Source: an uncultured Lactobacillus sp. (GTDB lineage: Bacteria; Bacillota; Bacilli; Lactobacillales; Lactobacillaceae). From it: a DNA stretch of 64,000 nt. Below the pieces are notes generated by a model. It was not told the origin of the DNA. It saw only the letters and a program-made list of their open reading frames with translations, and searched no databases. Positions 29,339-39,839 of this stretch are shown here, piece by piece (position 1 is the first letter of the stretch; each line of letters opens with the position of its first letter). A program made the translations under genes and the position numbers. The stretch spans positions 1 to 64,000 of the forward strand of contig NZ_CANBCP010000003.1 in NCBI RefSeq assembly GCF_947367085.1. The letters are read 5' to 3'.

Positions 29339-29995
29339 TTATAATACACCCATTAAGTTATTTAACATGTGTGCTAAAATCGAATATCGTAAATCTTTAG
29401 TAGTTACATAAGTCCATGCTAGTACTGACCCCATCACCCAGTAAAGAAAGATAAACTTACTTAAGTTAGGATCATGACATAAGGCAAAAATAAAGCCACT
29501 TGAAATAATCCCAGCAATCTTAGCGGTTTTATTTTCATTAGGGAAGAATGTGTTAAAAAACATCCCTCTAAAGATGATTTCCTCACAGATTGGCGCAACT
29601 ATCACAATTAGTAGATCAAAAATTGGATTAGCTTTTGATTGAATTGCTTCAAGTGCTGCTTGATTATCTGAAGTAACATGGGTTCCCCATAATTTAATGA
29701 AGCAAACTTGAGCAATCATGATTAAGAAAAACGCTCCAAAAGCTATTAAAATCCGGCGTCCACTCCAGTGCGGCTTAGCATTGAAGAACCAATCGTTTTC
29801 CTTAGATAATTGATATTTATAAACCCAAAACATCCCCCAAATTACTAAAACTGTAATTAAGGCAATAATTAATCCATGCCAAGGCGTAATTTTCATTTTT
29901 GCAGGAACCACATATAGACCTTGAACAAGCGCATAAGCTATAAAAGCCAGGATCATGATTCCTAAATTTCCCAGTAGGCGTAAAAAACGTCGCAT
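29339..29995 (-). CDS. CPBP-family intramembrane protease
   Basis: EEIIFRGMFFNTFF, FALCHD, HMLNNLMG motifs. Confidence 0.88.
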   Translation of the reverse strand: MRRFLRLLGNLGIMILAFIAYALVQGLYVVPAKMKITPWHGLIIALITVLVIWGMFWVYKYQLSKENDWFFNAKPHWSGRRILIAFGAFFLIMIAQVCFIKLWGTHVTSDNQAALEAIQSKANPIFDLLIVIVAPICEEIIFRGMFFNTFFPNENKTAKIAGIISSGFIFALCHDPNLSKFIFLYWVMGSVLAWTYVTTKDLRYSILAHMLNNLMGVL

Positions 29996-30092
29996 ACATT
30001 CCCTCACTTCCATGAATTTCAAATTCATTTCTTAAAATCTCAGTATATAAATTATAATGGAAAGAAACAGAATTTAAGGACACTATATAACC

Positions 30093-31211
30093 ATGAACAA
30101 TTTTTCGCAACACCTGGATCGTGCTTTTTCTTATTTCTTACACAATGAATTAAGCCTCTTATCGATCTTTTTATTTGTTAGTTTAACAATTTTCCTCTTT
30201 TCTTGGCTACTTGAGCCGAGAAGGTTAATTAATGGAATTTTATTTACCATTTTTGGTCTCACCTTTTTAGCCTGGTTTGCAGTTTTAATTTTCTCTCAAA
30301 AAAATCCGACCCTCACTTATATTTTTGGCAGTATTGCAATTGCCATTATGTTCGGCATTATCTTTTTGGTGCTTTTTTCCTGGGTCTTCTTTTTATGGAA
30401 TGCCTATTTTGTGTGGAAATATGAAAGTCATACCTTGCCTAATCTTTTGACTCTTTTTATTGGATTAGGCATGATTTTTATTTGGATTATTGAAAGAATT
30501 GGTTTACTCAGCCATATGCCCGAATGGCTGAATTTAATCTTATCAGCTTCAATCTTTATCGCGATTTATTTGGCGATTGTCATGTATAATTTTTTAATAA
30601 ACCTCCTCTTATATCAATTTGTTCCGCGTCATTACAAGCAAGACTATCTAATTGTTTTAGGAGCAGGTTTAATTCAAGGAAGAAAGGTTTCACGTCTGTT
30701 AGGGGCACGAATTGATCGGGCGATTGCCTTTAGTAATAAGCAATATGATAAAGGAAAAAAACGTCCTAAAATCATCATGTCTGGCGGTCAAGGCTCAGAT
30801 GAAAAAGTATCTGAAGCTTATGCCATGAAAGAATATGCAATTGAACACGGTATGCCTAGTGAATTTATTTTATTAGAAGATAAATCACGCAATACCCAGC
30901 AAAATATGGCGTTTTCAAAGAGAATCGCCATTGAAGATTTCGGCAGTGATAAATTTAAAGCCAAATTTTTTACAAATAACTATCATTTACTTAGGGCTGG
31001 GTTATATGCCAAAATAGCAGGCCTTAAAGCAAACGGAGTTGGTGCAACAACACGTTTATACTTTTTGCCAAATGCAATTATTCGTGAATTTGCTGGAGTA
31101 TTCGTGATGCACAAAAAACGACATTTTATTATCATTGGTCTAATTGCAGTGTTCTTCATTGTCCAAGCAGTTATCATTTTATTAGGCAACGCCAAATGGC
31201 GGATGATCTAA
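30093..31211 (+). CDS. YdcF/SanA-like (DUF218) membrane protein
   Basis: N-terminal TMs, then LIVLGAGLIQGRKVSRLLGARIDRA and SRNTQQNMAFSK. Confidence 0.85.
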   Translation: MNNFSQHLDRAFSYFLHNELSLLSIFLFVSLTIFLFSWLLEPRRLINGILFTIFGLTFLAWFAVLIFSQKNPTLTYIFGSIAIAIMFGIIFLVLFSWVFFLWNAYFVWKYESHTLPNLLTLFIGLGMIFIWIIERIGLLSHMPEWLNLILSASIFIAIYLAIVMYNFLINLLLYQFVPRHYKQDYLIVLGAGLIQGRKVSRLLGARIDRAIAFSNKQYDKGKKRPKIIMSGGQGSDEKVSEAYAMKEYAIEHGMPSEFILLEDKSRNTQQNMAFSKRIAIEDFGSDKFKAKFFTNNYHLLRAGLYAKIAGLKANGVGATTRLYFLPNAIIREFAGVFVMHKKRHFIIIGLIAVFFIVQAVIILLGNAKWRMI

Positions 31212-31234
31212 TTTTTTAAAATAAGGAAATAGCT

Positions 31235-33571
31235 ATGTTACAGTTAAAACATTTAATGAAAACCTACCACGTTGGTGATACGGTCACTCATGCTTTGAAT
31301 GACGTTTCGATAAACTTTCGTAATCACGAATTTGTCGCTATTTTAGGCCCTAGTGGTTCAGGCAAGACAACACTGTTGAATGTCATCGGAGGATTAGATC
31401 ATTATGACTCAGGTGACATCATCATTAACGGTAAGTCTACTAAGAATTTCACCCAAACTGATTGGGATGCTTACCGTAATAATACTGTTGGGTTTATTTT
31501 CCAAAGCTATAACTTAATTTCTCATCTTTCAATTATTGAAAACGTTGAATTAGGGATGACGCTTTCTGGAGTTAACTCTACATTACGTCATCAAAAAGCA
31601 ATTGAAGCTCTTAAAAAAGTTGGTTTAGGCGATCATATTAATAAAAAGCCTAATCAATTATCAGGTGGTCAAATGCAAAGAGTAGCTATTGCTCGTGCCA
31701 TCGCTAATGATCCGGATATTTTACTTTGTGATGAACCAACGGGTGCTTTAGATACAAAAACTAGCGAAGATATCATGCAACTTATCAAGCAGCTGAGCAA
31801 AGATAAGCTCGTTATCATGGTTACTCATAATCCGGAGTTAGCTAAAGAGTATGCCACAAGAATTGTCCACTTCCAAGACGGGAAAATTTTGACTGATTCA
31901 GACCCTTATGCCCCAGAAAAAGAGCCCAAAGACAGCTTCAAATTAATTAAGACCAAGATGTCTTATTGGAATGCGCTTAAACTCAGCTTTACCAATATTA
32001 TGACTAAAAAAGGTCGGACGTTTTTAACCGCGTTTGCTTCTAGTATTGGGATCATTGGAATTGCCATTGTCTTAGCCTTATCGCACGGTTTTCAAAAGCA
32101 AATCAATGCCACTCAAAGCAAAACACTAGCTAAGTTTCCAATATCAATTTCCCAAACAGCAACTGATATTAGCAGTGCAAGTTCTCGCAAAGAGTCAGAT
32201 AAGAATGTTAAAAATCGTGGCTATCTCACAGCGGCAATTCCAGACAATGAGAAAAATACCCACCAAAATAAAATTAGTCAAAGCTATGTCAATTACGTTA
32301 AAAAGATTAATCCCAAATATGCCAATAATATTTCCTTTATTCGCGGCACCCAGCTTAATCTTTTAGCTAATAATAATGGCAAGATTTCTCGAGTTCAGTT
32401 CTCAAATTCAGCTAGTGACACAAACTCAATGGCTCAAGCACAAGCTCAAGGAATGGCAAGCGTGGGTATTAATACCAATACTTTTCCTAATTCATTAGAT
32501 AAAAAGCAAGGTTCATTTTTAAAAGATAACTATCAACTCTTAGCTGGCAAGTGGCCAAGTAATAAAAATGACGTAGTATTAGTCTTAAATAACAAAAACG
32601 AAGCTAATTTAAATGCTCTTAAAAATATAGGCCTAAAAGTCAAAGACGGTCAAAAGATCAACTTTAATAAGCTTGTTAATAAGACTTTCAAAGTGATTCC
32701 AAACAATTCTTACTACCAAAAACTCCCTACAGGTAACTTTGTACCAAAAAGACCGGATCAAGCAATGTATGATAGCGGTAAGAACATCAAATTAGTTGCA
32801 GTAATTCGCGCTAAAAACAATACTCGCATGGCACTTCTTGATAACGGTATTGCTTATAGTGATCAATTAAGTAAAGAAGTAATCAACCAAAATAAGAATT
32901 CTGAAATTGTTCAAGCACAAAATGCTAGCTCAACCAATGTTTTAACCAACCAAGAAATGAATACAGATCAAAAACAACAATTCATAGCTTCCCTGGGCGG
33001 CTCAAGCATTCCAACTGGAATCTTAATTTATCCAAATTCTTTTAATTCTAAAGATAAGGTACTTGACTACTTAGACAAATGGAATAGAGGCAAAGCCAAA
33101 AAGGACCAGATTATTTATACTGATATGTCTGGTACAGTTACTAAATTAACTGGTGGTTTATTAAATGGTATTACCTACGTTTTAGTGGCATTTGCTGGAA
33201 TTTCATTAGTTACTTCAATGATTATGATCGGCATTTTAACTTACACATCAGTTTTAGAGCGAACCAAAGAAATTGGTGTCTTAAAAGCATTAGGTGCAAG
33301 AAGACGCGATATTACCCGTGTTTTTGATGCAGAAACATTTATTTTAGGTGTTTTTTCAGGTATTTTGGGCATTATAATTGCCTACTTATGTACTTTTCCA
33401 ATTAATGTTATCTTATATCATATTACTGACATGAATAATGTGGCCGAACTGGATCCGGTTCAAGCAATAATTTTAGTAATCATTTCTACTATTTTGACAA
33501 TGATTGGTGGTCACTTACCAGCTAAAATGGCAGCGAAAAAAGATGCTGCAATTGCTTTAAGAAGCGAATAG
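31235..33571 (+). CDS. MacB-like ABC transporter, fused ATPase and FtsX-type permease
   Basis: 778 aa; GPSGSGKTTLLN, LSGGQMQRVAIARA, C-terminal FtsX domain. Confidence 0.9.
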   Translation: MLQLKHLMKTYHVGDTVTHALNDVSINFRNHEFVAILGPSGSGKTTLLNVIGGLDHYDSGDIIINGKSTKNFTQTDWDAYRNNTVGFIFQSYNLISHLSIIENVELGMTLSGVNSTLRHQKAIEALKKVGLGDHINKKPNQLSGGQMQRVAIARAIANDPDILLCDEPTGALDTKTSEDIMQLIKQLSKDKLVIMVTHNPELAKEYATRIVHFQDGKILTDSDPYAPEKEPKDSFKLIKTKMSYWNALKLSFTNIMTKKGRTFLTAFASSIGIIGIAIVLALSHGFQKQINATQSKTLAKFPISISQTATDISSASSRKESDKNVKNRGYLTAAIPDNEKNTHQNKISQSYVNYVKKINPKYANNISFIRGTQLNLLANNNGKISRVQFSNSASDTNSMAQAQAQGMASVGINTNTFPNSLDKKQGSFLKDNYQLLAGKWPSNKNDVVLVLNNKNEANLNALKNIGLKVKDGQKINFNKLVNKTFKVIPNNSYYQKLPTGNFVPKRPDQAMYDSGKNIKLVAVIRAKNNTRMALLDNGIAYSDQLSKEVINQNKNSEIVQAQNASSTNVLTNQEMNTDQKQQFIASLGGSSIPTGILIYPNSFNSKDKVLDYLDKWNRGKAKKDQIIYTDMSGTVTKLTGGLLNGITYVLVAFAGISLVTSMIMIGILTYTSVLERTKEIGVLKALGARRRDITRVFDAETFILGVFSGILGIIIAYLCTFPINVILYHITDMNNVAELDPVQAIILVIISTILTMIGGHLPAKMAAKKDAAIALRSE

Positions 33572-33692
33572 AAGGAGACTTTTTTCAAAATAACAAAAAA
33601 ATTTTTAAATGCTTCTTTAAACTTAAAGTGTTACTTCAAAGTCGAGTAACATCATGTCACTTTTCATTTTAATTAATAACAAACTTTCAAAG

Positions 33693-33728
33693 ACACGCCT
33701 CTAAAAATCATCGAGGCGTGTTTTTTTA
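33693..33728 (+). terminator. Intrinsic terminator
   Basis: ACACGCCTC-taaaaatcatc-GAGGCGTGTTTTTTT. Confidence 0.8.
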
Positions 33729-33829
33729 TTAGTATATGTATACAATCAATTGAAAACCTTTCCACATAAGACTATTATAATAGTAACAGGCGTTATATAC
33801 TTGGATATTTTAGAAAAAGGGTGAAAATA

Positions 33830-35221
33830 ATGCTATTGGGCGTAAGTATGTTAGATCTTGCTCGCTTCCAATTTGCAATGACAACTGTTTTCCACTTCTT
33901 CTTTGTACCATTCTCAATCGGAATGGGCTTAGTTGTTTCAATCATGGAAACCATGTATGTTGTTAAGAAGGACGAAGTTTACAAGAAGATGGCGCAATTC
34001 TGGGGTAAAATTTATCTCCTCAGTTTTGCTGTCGGTGTTGTTACAGGTTTGATTCAGGAATTCCAATTCGGAATGAACTGGTCTGACTATTCTAGATTCA
34101 TGGGTGATATTTTCGGTGCTCCTTTGGCAATCGAAGCTTTACTTGCCTTCTTTATGGAATCTACTTTCATCGGACTTTGGACATTTACTTGGAATAAATT
34201 TAAGCCAGCTGCACACTGTGCATTAGTTTGGATTTCATTTTTAGGTTCAATGCTTAGTGCTATTTGGATCTTAACCGCTAATGCATTTATGCAGCACCCA
34301 GTTGGCTTTGTCATCAAAGGTGGCAAAGCTCAAATGGCTAGCTTTGGAGCACTTGTTTCAAACCCACAATTATGGGCTTGTTTCCCTCACGTAGTAATTG
34401 GTGCGATTGTAACTGCATCATTTGTTGTCGCTGGTATGGCCGCATTTGGCTTACTTGCAAAGCGTGATGTTAACTTCCACAAGAAGTCTATGAGAGTGGC
34501 TTTATGGATTGGTATGATTGCCGCAATCTGCGAAGCAGGTGCTGGTGACTACCAAACTCAAGTTGAAATTCATGAACAACCAATGAAGTTTGCTGCTACC
34601 GAAGGTGTTTACACAACTACTGGTGACAAAGCTCCATGGGACATCGTTGCGGATTTAGACACTAAGAACCATGAAAATAAAGGTGCTTGGTCAATTCCTG
34701 ATGTTCTAACTATCCTTACTTACCACAAGACAACTGGTTCGATTAAGGGTATGAATGAAATTAACAAAGAATTACATAAGAAATACGATAGTAAATTCGG
34801 TAAGGGAATGGACTACTATGTTCCAGTTAAGACTTTATTCTATTCCTTCCGTATCATGGCCGGATTTGATCTCTGGTTTATTATCGTATCAATTTTAGGA
34901 CTAATTTGGACTCGTCCTTCAAAAGATACTATCGAAAACAAGCGTTGGTTCTTATGGGTATTGGGTGTTACTACCTACTTCCCATTCATCGCAAACACTT
35001 GTGGTTGGTTCATTACTGAATTAGGTCGTTTCCCATGGACTGTTTATGGTCTATTCACAATTGCTGATTCAGTATCTGCAAGTACCACAACAGGTGAATT
35101 ATGGTTCACTAATATCATGTACTTCTTGATATTCTCTACTCTAGGTGGAGTGATGGTTTACTACTGCAAGAAGCAGCTTGATAAAGGTGTCGATAAAGCT
35201 CTTGAGGGAGGTGTCTACTAA
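33830..35221 (+). CDS. cydA: Cytochrome bd oxidase subunit I
   Basis: MLDLARFQFAMTTVFHFFFVPFSIGMG; GWFITELGRFPWTVYG. Confidence 0.97.
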   Translation: MLLGVSMLDLARFQFAMTTVFHFFFVPFSIGMGLVVSIMETMYVVKKDEVYKKMAQFWGKIYLLSFAVGVVTGLIQEFQFGMNWSDYSRFMGDIFGAPLAIEALLAFFMESTFIGLWTFTWNKFKPAAHCALVWISFLGSMLSAIWILTANAFMQHPVGFVIKGGKAQMASFGALVSNPQLWACFPHVVIGAIVTASFVVAGMAAFGLLAKRDVNFHKKSMRVALWIGMIAAICEAGAGDYQTQVEIHEQPMKFAATEGVYTTTGDKAPWDIVADLDTKNHENKGAWSIPDVLTILTYHKTTGSIKGMNEINKELHKKYDSKFGKGMDYYVPVKTLFYSFRIMAGFDLWFIIVSILGLIWTRPSKDTIENKRWFLWVLGVTTYFPFIANTCGWFITELGRFPWTVYGLFTIADSVSASTTTGELWFTNIMYFLIFSTLGGVMVYYCKKQLDKGVDKALEGGVY

Positions 35222-36243
35222 TGATTGATGGTATTCAACCTTTACAATTATTATGGTTTGGCCTCATCGGCTTATTGTTCGTGATCTTCTATTTCCTAGA
35301 AGGATTCGACTATGGTGTCGGCATGGCTACCCATATTTTGGCTAGAAACGATAATGAACGTCGTTTAATGATTCAAACTATTGGGCCTCACTGGGACGGT
35401 AACGAAGTTTGGTTAATTACTGCGGGTGGTGCGATGTTTGCTTCATTTGCAAGTTGGTATGCAAGTTTATTTAGTGGATATTACATTTTATTGTTCTTCA
35501 CTTTATTTGCTTTAATCATTCGTGGAGTTTCATTTGAATTTTCCGCACACGCTGATACAGTAAAAGGCTTTAGATTCTGGGTTTGGGCTTTATTTTTCGG
35601 AAGCTTGTTTGCACCATTTTTATTGACTATGATGTTTGGTAGTCTAATTCAAGGTGTTCCAATGAATGCTGCTGGAAATATGAGTTTAGGCTTTTGGAAT
35701 ATTGTAAACTGGCTCTCAATCGTGGCCGGTGTTGCTGGTGTATTGCTTTGCTTAATTCATGGTTTAAACTTCTTAAGATTAAGAATTGACGATCCTGATT
35801 TAAGTAGACGTGCACAAGATTTGAACAACAAACTATATATTATTGCTTACATTGGTGAAGTCGTCTTTGCTTTATTAGTAATCTTCCAAACAGATTTCTT
35901 CCAAAAGCGTCCTATTTCATCAATAGTTATTACTTTAGCTGTTGTAGTATTTACTGTTTTGTCTCAAATCTTCAACAAAACTAACCACCAAGCTTGGGCA
36001 TTTATTACTAGTGGCTTAACTTTGGGCAGCGTCGTTGTTTTATTATTCAACGGACTATTCCCTCGCGTACTTATCGCACAAAATCCAGCTAACTCACTAT
36101 TAATCAAGAATGCTGCTAATGGGCAATTAACTTTGCAAGTAATGACAATCGTTTTGATTATCTGCTTGCCAATTGCCTTAGCTTACATTATTTGGTCTTA
36201 CGTTGTCTTTAGACGTCGTTTAAAGGTTCAAGCTGAAAAATAA
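35221..36243 (+). CDS. cydB: Cytochrome bd oxidase subunit II
   Basis: LLFVIFYFLEGFDYGVGM; GPHWDGNEVWLITAGGAMFASF. Confidence 0.97.
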   Translation: MIDGIQPLQLLWFGLIGLLFVIFYFLEGFDYGVGMATHILARNDNERRLMIQTIGPHWDGNEVWLITAGGAMFASFASWYASLFSGYYILLFFTLFALIIRGVSFEFSAHADTVKGFRFWVWALFFGSLFAPFLLTMMFGSLIQGVPMNAAGNMSLGFWNIVNWLSIVAGVAGVLLCLIHGLNFLRLRIDDPDLSRRAQDLNNKLYIIAYIGEVVFALLVIFQTDFFQKRPISSIVITLAVVVFTVLSQIFNKTNHQAWAFITSGLTLGSVVVLLFNGLFPRVLIAQNPANSLLIKNAANGQLTLQVMTIVLIICLPIALAYIIWSYVVFRRRLKVQAEK

Positions 36244-36263
36244 TTTTTTGAGGTAAATATTTA

Positions 36264-38075
36264 ATGATCGATAAAAGACTTTTTAAATTACCAAAAGCCA
36301 AGATCATGTTAGTAATGCTTGCAGGACTTACTGTCTTGCAAGCATTTGCTATTTTAGGGCAAGGTATTTTTCTTGCTCGAGCCATTGTTGGTTCTTGGCA
36401 TAGACACCCTTTTTCATCCATTGCTTATAACGTCTTAATATTTTTTCTAATGTATTTATTGCGTCAAGCAATTGCCTGGTTTCAAAAATGGTATATGAAC
36501 CATTATGCTCACCACACAACTAACTTATTGCGCAGTCAATTATTAGATAAGATTTATCATGGCGGAATTGCCTTAAGTTCTCGCGTTGGAACTGGTAACT
36601 TAGTTGCGATGCTTTTAGACGGGATGGATGAAGTATCTAATTATTTGTCACTTATTTTCCCTAAGATTATTGCTTTAGCGATTATTCCTTGGATTTTATT
36701 AGTTTATATCTTCACCCTTAATGCTCTTTCTGGATGGATTTTATTGCTTGTCTTTCCTTTATTAATTTTATTTATGATTATTTTAGGAACGGCCGCTCAA
36801 GCTCGTGCAAGCAAGCAATATGCTGGCTATGTAAAACTGCAAAATCATTTTGTAGATGCTCTGCGAGGTCTTGGCACTTTAAAGGTTTTGGGCTTAGCTA
36901 AAAAATATAGCCAGGTAGTTTATAAAAATAGTGAGAGTTATCGTAAGCAAACGATGAAAGTATTAAAAGTTGCGATTTTATCAACTTTTACTCTGGACTT
37001 TTTTACCACTTTATCAATTGCCATGATTGCCATGTTTTTAGGAATTGGCTTAATTAATGGTAATCTTATCCTCTATCCTTCTTTAATCATCTTGATTTTA
37101 TCTCCAGAATATTTTTTACCAATTAGAGACTTCGGAAATGATTTCCATGCCACATTAAACGGCAAAAATGCGATGGCTCAAATGTTTGATGTTTTATCAT
37201 TTGAAACTCCCACCCAAGAAGACAAACTACCCGATTTTACTTGGAATCAAGATAGCAAATTAACAGTTAACGATGTTTCTTTTGCTTACAGCCATGAAAA
37301 TCAAGATAAATTCAAAGTAAACAAAAATGCCAAAATGACTGGTATTGCCAAGCAAAAACAAGAAGATACTAAGCATTATGCTGATGAATTAAGTCATATT
37401 AATTTATCCCTAACAGGCTATCAAAAAGTAGGAATTATTGGTCCAACTGGAGCTGGTAAAACAACTCTAATGCGAATGCTCGGCGGATTCTTAAGTCCAA
37501 ATCCAAAGCCAGATAATTTCACCATCAACGGCACTCAGTTAGAGCAATTAGATCAAAAGAATTGGCAAAAACAGTTTACCTATATCCCACAAGAGCCCTT
37601 TATGTTTGCTGACACAATCAAAAACAACATTACTTTCTATAAACCTGATGCTAGTGATGAAGAAATTAGACAAGCTGTTCATGAAGCAGGCCTTGATAAC
37701 TTTATTTCTAGTCTGAAAAAAGGTCTTGAAACTCCTGTTGGTGAACATGGACGCGGAATATCGGGTGGACAAAAGCAACGTATTGCATTAGCTCGTGCAT
37801 TTTTAGCTAAAGAGCGTAAAATTCTCTTTTTTGATGAACCAACTGCCCACCTTGACATTGAAACTGAATATGAACTTAAAAAAACAATGCAGCCATTGAT
37901 GCAAGATCACTTGGTTTTATTTGCCACCCACAGATTGCACTGGTTAAAAGATATGGATTGGTGCTTAGTCATCGAAGATGGCAAAATCGTAGAACAAGGT
38001 ACGCCAGCTGACTTAGCTAAAAATGGAACTCAATTTAGAAAACTTACACAGCCGCTAAAGGAGGGTGCTTTATGA
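36264..38075 (+). CDS. cydD: ABC transporter CydD
   Basis: Follows cydB; GPTGAGKTTLM, ISGGQKQRIALARAFL. Confidence 0.9.
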   Translation: MIDKRLFKLPKAKIMLVMLAGLTVLQAFAILGQGIFLARAIVGSWHRHPFSSIAYNVLIFFLMYLLRQAIAWFQKWYMNHYAHHTTNLLRSQLLDKIYHGGIALSSRVGTGNLVAMLLDGMDEVSNYLSLIFPKIIALAIIPWILLVYIFTLNALSGWILLLVFPLLILFMIILGTAAQARASKQYAGYVKLQNHFVDALRGLGTLKVLGLAKKYSQVVYKNSESYRKQTMKVLKVAILSTFTLDFFTTLSIAMIAMFLGIGLINGNLILYPSLIILILSPEYFLPIRDFGNDFHATLNGKNAMAQMFDVLSFETPTQEDKLPDFTWNQDSKLTVNDVSFAYSHENQDKFKVNKNAKMTGIAKQKQEDTKHYADELSHINLSLTGYQKVGIIGPTGAGKTTLMRMLGGFLSPNPKPDNFTINGTQLEQLDQKNWQKQFTYIPQEPFMFADTIKNNITFYKPDASDEEIRQAVHEAGLDNFISSLKKGLETPVGEHGRGISGGQKQRIALARAFLAKERKILFFDEPTAHLDIETEYELKKTMQPLMQDHLVLFATHRLHWLKDMDWCLVIEDGKIVEQGTPADLAKNGTQFRKLTQPLKEGAL

Positions 38076-39817
38076 ACGACGAAAAATTAACTTGGAAAAA
38101 TGATCGCTGGATTAAGCCCTATTTAGCCAAGTATAAGTGGGTCTTACTATTAGCAATATTTTTAGGAATAATAATGTTTTTCTGCGGTGGCGCTTTAATG
38201 TTTTATGCTGGCTACACGATTGATAAAGCCGCAACTCGTCCAGAAAATATTTTTATGATTTATGTGCCGATTGTTTTAATGCGTGCCGTTGGGATTGGAC
38301 GACCACTTTTTCGCTACTTAGAACGACTAGTTTCTCATAACTGGGTTTTAAGAGTAACTAGTGATCTACGCCGTAGACTATATAACATAGTTGAAGAAAA
38401 TAGCTCAGCAGTTGGTTCTAACTACCAAACAGGCAGCTTATTATCTTTGTTAACTGAAGATATTGGCCACTTACAAAACTTATACTTAAGAACTATTTTT
38501 CCTGCTATTGTAGGCTACTTGGTAGGATTTTTTGCAGTAATTTTATTAGGATTATTCAGCTGGCCCTTAGCTGGCGTAATATTTATCTTACTGCTAGTAG
38601 AATTATTCCTCGTTCCCCTCTTTTCTTTACTTAAACAAGCTGCTATCCGTAGTAAAGAAAAAGCCGAAAAGGCAAGTCTTTATGCTGAATATACTGATCA
38701 AGTTTTAGGTGCAGGTGATTGGCAAATTTCTGGTAGACAACAAGCTTTTCATGATCAAACCAGGCATACTGTTACCGATCTAGGTAAAAATCAGAAAAAA
38801 TCTGGCGAATTCGACTGGGCCCGCGATTTCTTTTTGGAATTTATCTTTGGTTTGATGGCTGTAGCCTTGCTTTACTTTACTAATAAGTCACTAACTTACA
38901 ACCAAGAAGCAGCTAACTATGTTGGTGCTGTAGTATTAGCACTATTTCCTTTATCAGATGCTTTTATTCCTGTCGCACAAGGAACTGAGGAATGGCATAC
39001 TTATAGCGATTCAGTTAAGCGACTAAATGAAATGCATCCCAAAAAAGAAGTCTTGTCAAAACAAGTCAGCCTGAATCCTGCTGATTTTGACGATCTAACT
39101 GTTAGCAATGTTGGCTTTACTTATCCTGGTGAAGATCAGCCAATCATTAAAGATTTTTCTTTAAAGCTTAAAAAAGGTCAAAAAGCTGCTTTAGTCGGAC
39201 CTTCAGGAGCCGGCAAAAGTACTATTTTACAACTAGTACTAGGTGATTTAGCTCCACAAAAAGGTAGCGTGGAATTAAATAATATTGATGTCCGCATGCT
39301 TCAAGATGAACGGGCAAAACTATTTTCAGTGCTTAATCAAGAACCATTTTTGTTCAACACAAGTATCTACGAGAACCTAAAAATGGCTAATAAGAAGGCG
39401 ACTGCTGACGATATGATGGCTGCTTTAGAAAAGGTTCAGTTAGCTGATTTTGTTAAAAATCTCCCAGATAAGCTAGACACTCAAGTTGCTGAAGCAGGAG
39501 CAAGATTTTCAGGAGGACAAAAGCAGCGCTTAGCATTAGCAAGAGTCTTATTACAAGATGCTCCAATTGTGCTACTTGATGAACCTACAGTAGGATTAGA
39601 TCCTTTAACTGAACAAAAATTATTAAAACTTGTTTTTAATGTCTTAAAGGATAAAACTGTTATATGGATTACCCACCATTTACAAGGGATGAAATATATT
39701 GATCAAGTCTTGTTTTTCAAAGACGGAGTTGTTGAAATGAGCGGCAATCCTCATGAATTATTTAAAACTAATCAGCATTTCCATAACTTGTATCTAATGG
39801 ATCAAGGATCACTTTAA
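38072..39817 (+). CDS. cydC: ABC transporter CydC
   Basis: Overlaps cydD; GPSGAGKSTILQ, FSGGQKQRLALARVLL. Confidence 0.9.
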   Translation: MNDEKLTWKNDRWIKPYLAKYKWVLLLAIFLGIIMFFCGGALMFYAGYTIDKAATRPENIFMIYVPIVLMRAVGIGRPLFRYLERLVSHNWVLRVTSDLRRRLYNIVEENSSAVGSNYQTGSLLSLLTEDIGHLQNLYLRTIFPAIVGYLVGFFAVILLGLFSWPLAGVIFILLLVELFLVPLFSLLKQAAIRSKEKAEKASLYAEYTDQVLGAGDWQISGRQQAFHDQTRHTVTDLGKNQKKSGEFDWARDFFLEFIFGLMAVALLYFTNKSLTYNQEAANYVGAVVLALFPLSDAFIPVAQGTEEWHTYSDSVKRLNEMHPKKEVLSKQVSLNPADFDDLTVSNVGFTYPGEDQPIIKDFSLKLKKGQKAALVGPSGAGKSTILQLVLGDLAPQKGSVELNNIDVRMLQDERAKLFSVLNQEPFLFNTSIYENLKMANKKATADDMMAALEKVQLADFVKNLPDKLDTQVAEAGARFSGGQKQRLALARVLLQDAPIVLLDEPTVGLDPLTEQKLLKLVFNVLKDKTVIWITHHLQGMKYIDQVLFFKDGVVEMSGNPHELFKTNQHFHNLYLMDQGSL

Positions 39818-39839
39818 TAACAGAAAGAAGTATTAATTA

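Noticed and set aside
26107-29995. CPBP (Abi) proteins as phage-defence genes
   Set aside because: CPBP proteases are common in lactobacilli with many roles; no linked defence genes support abortive infection here
29817-30113. Minus-strand ORF 98 aa
   Set aside because: Overlaps the CPBP protease 5' end in another frame and spans the divergent promoter region; no family signal
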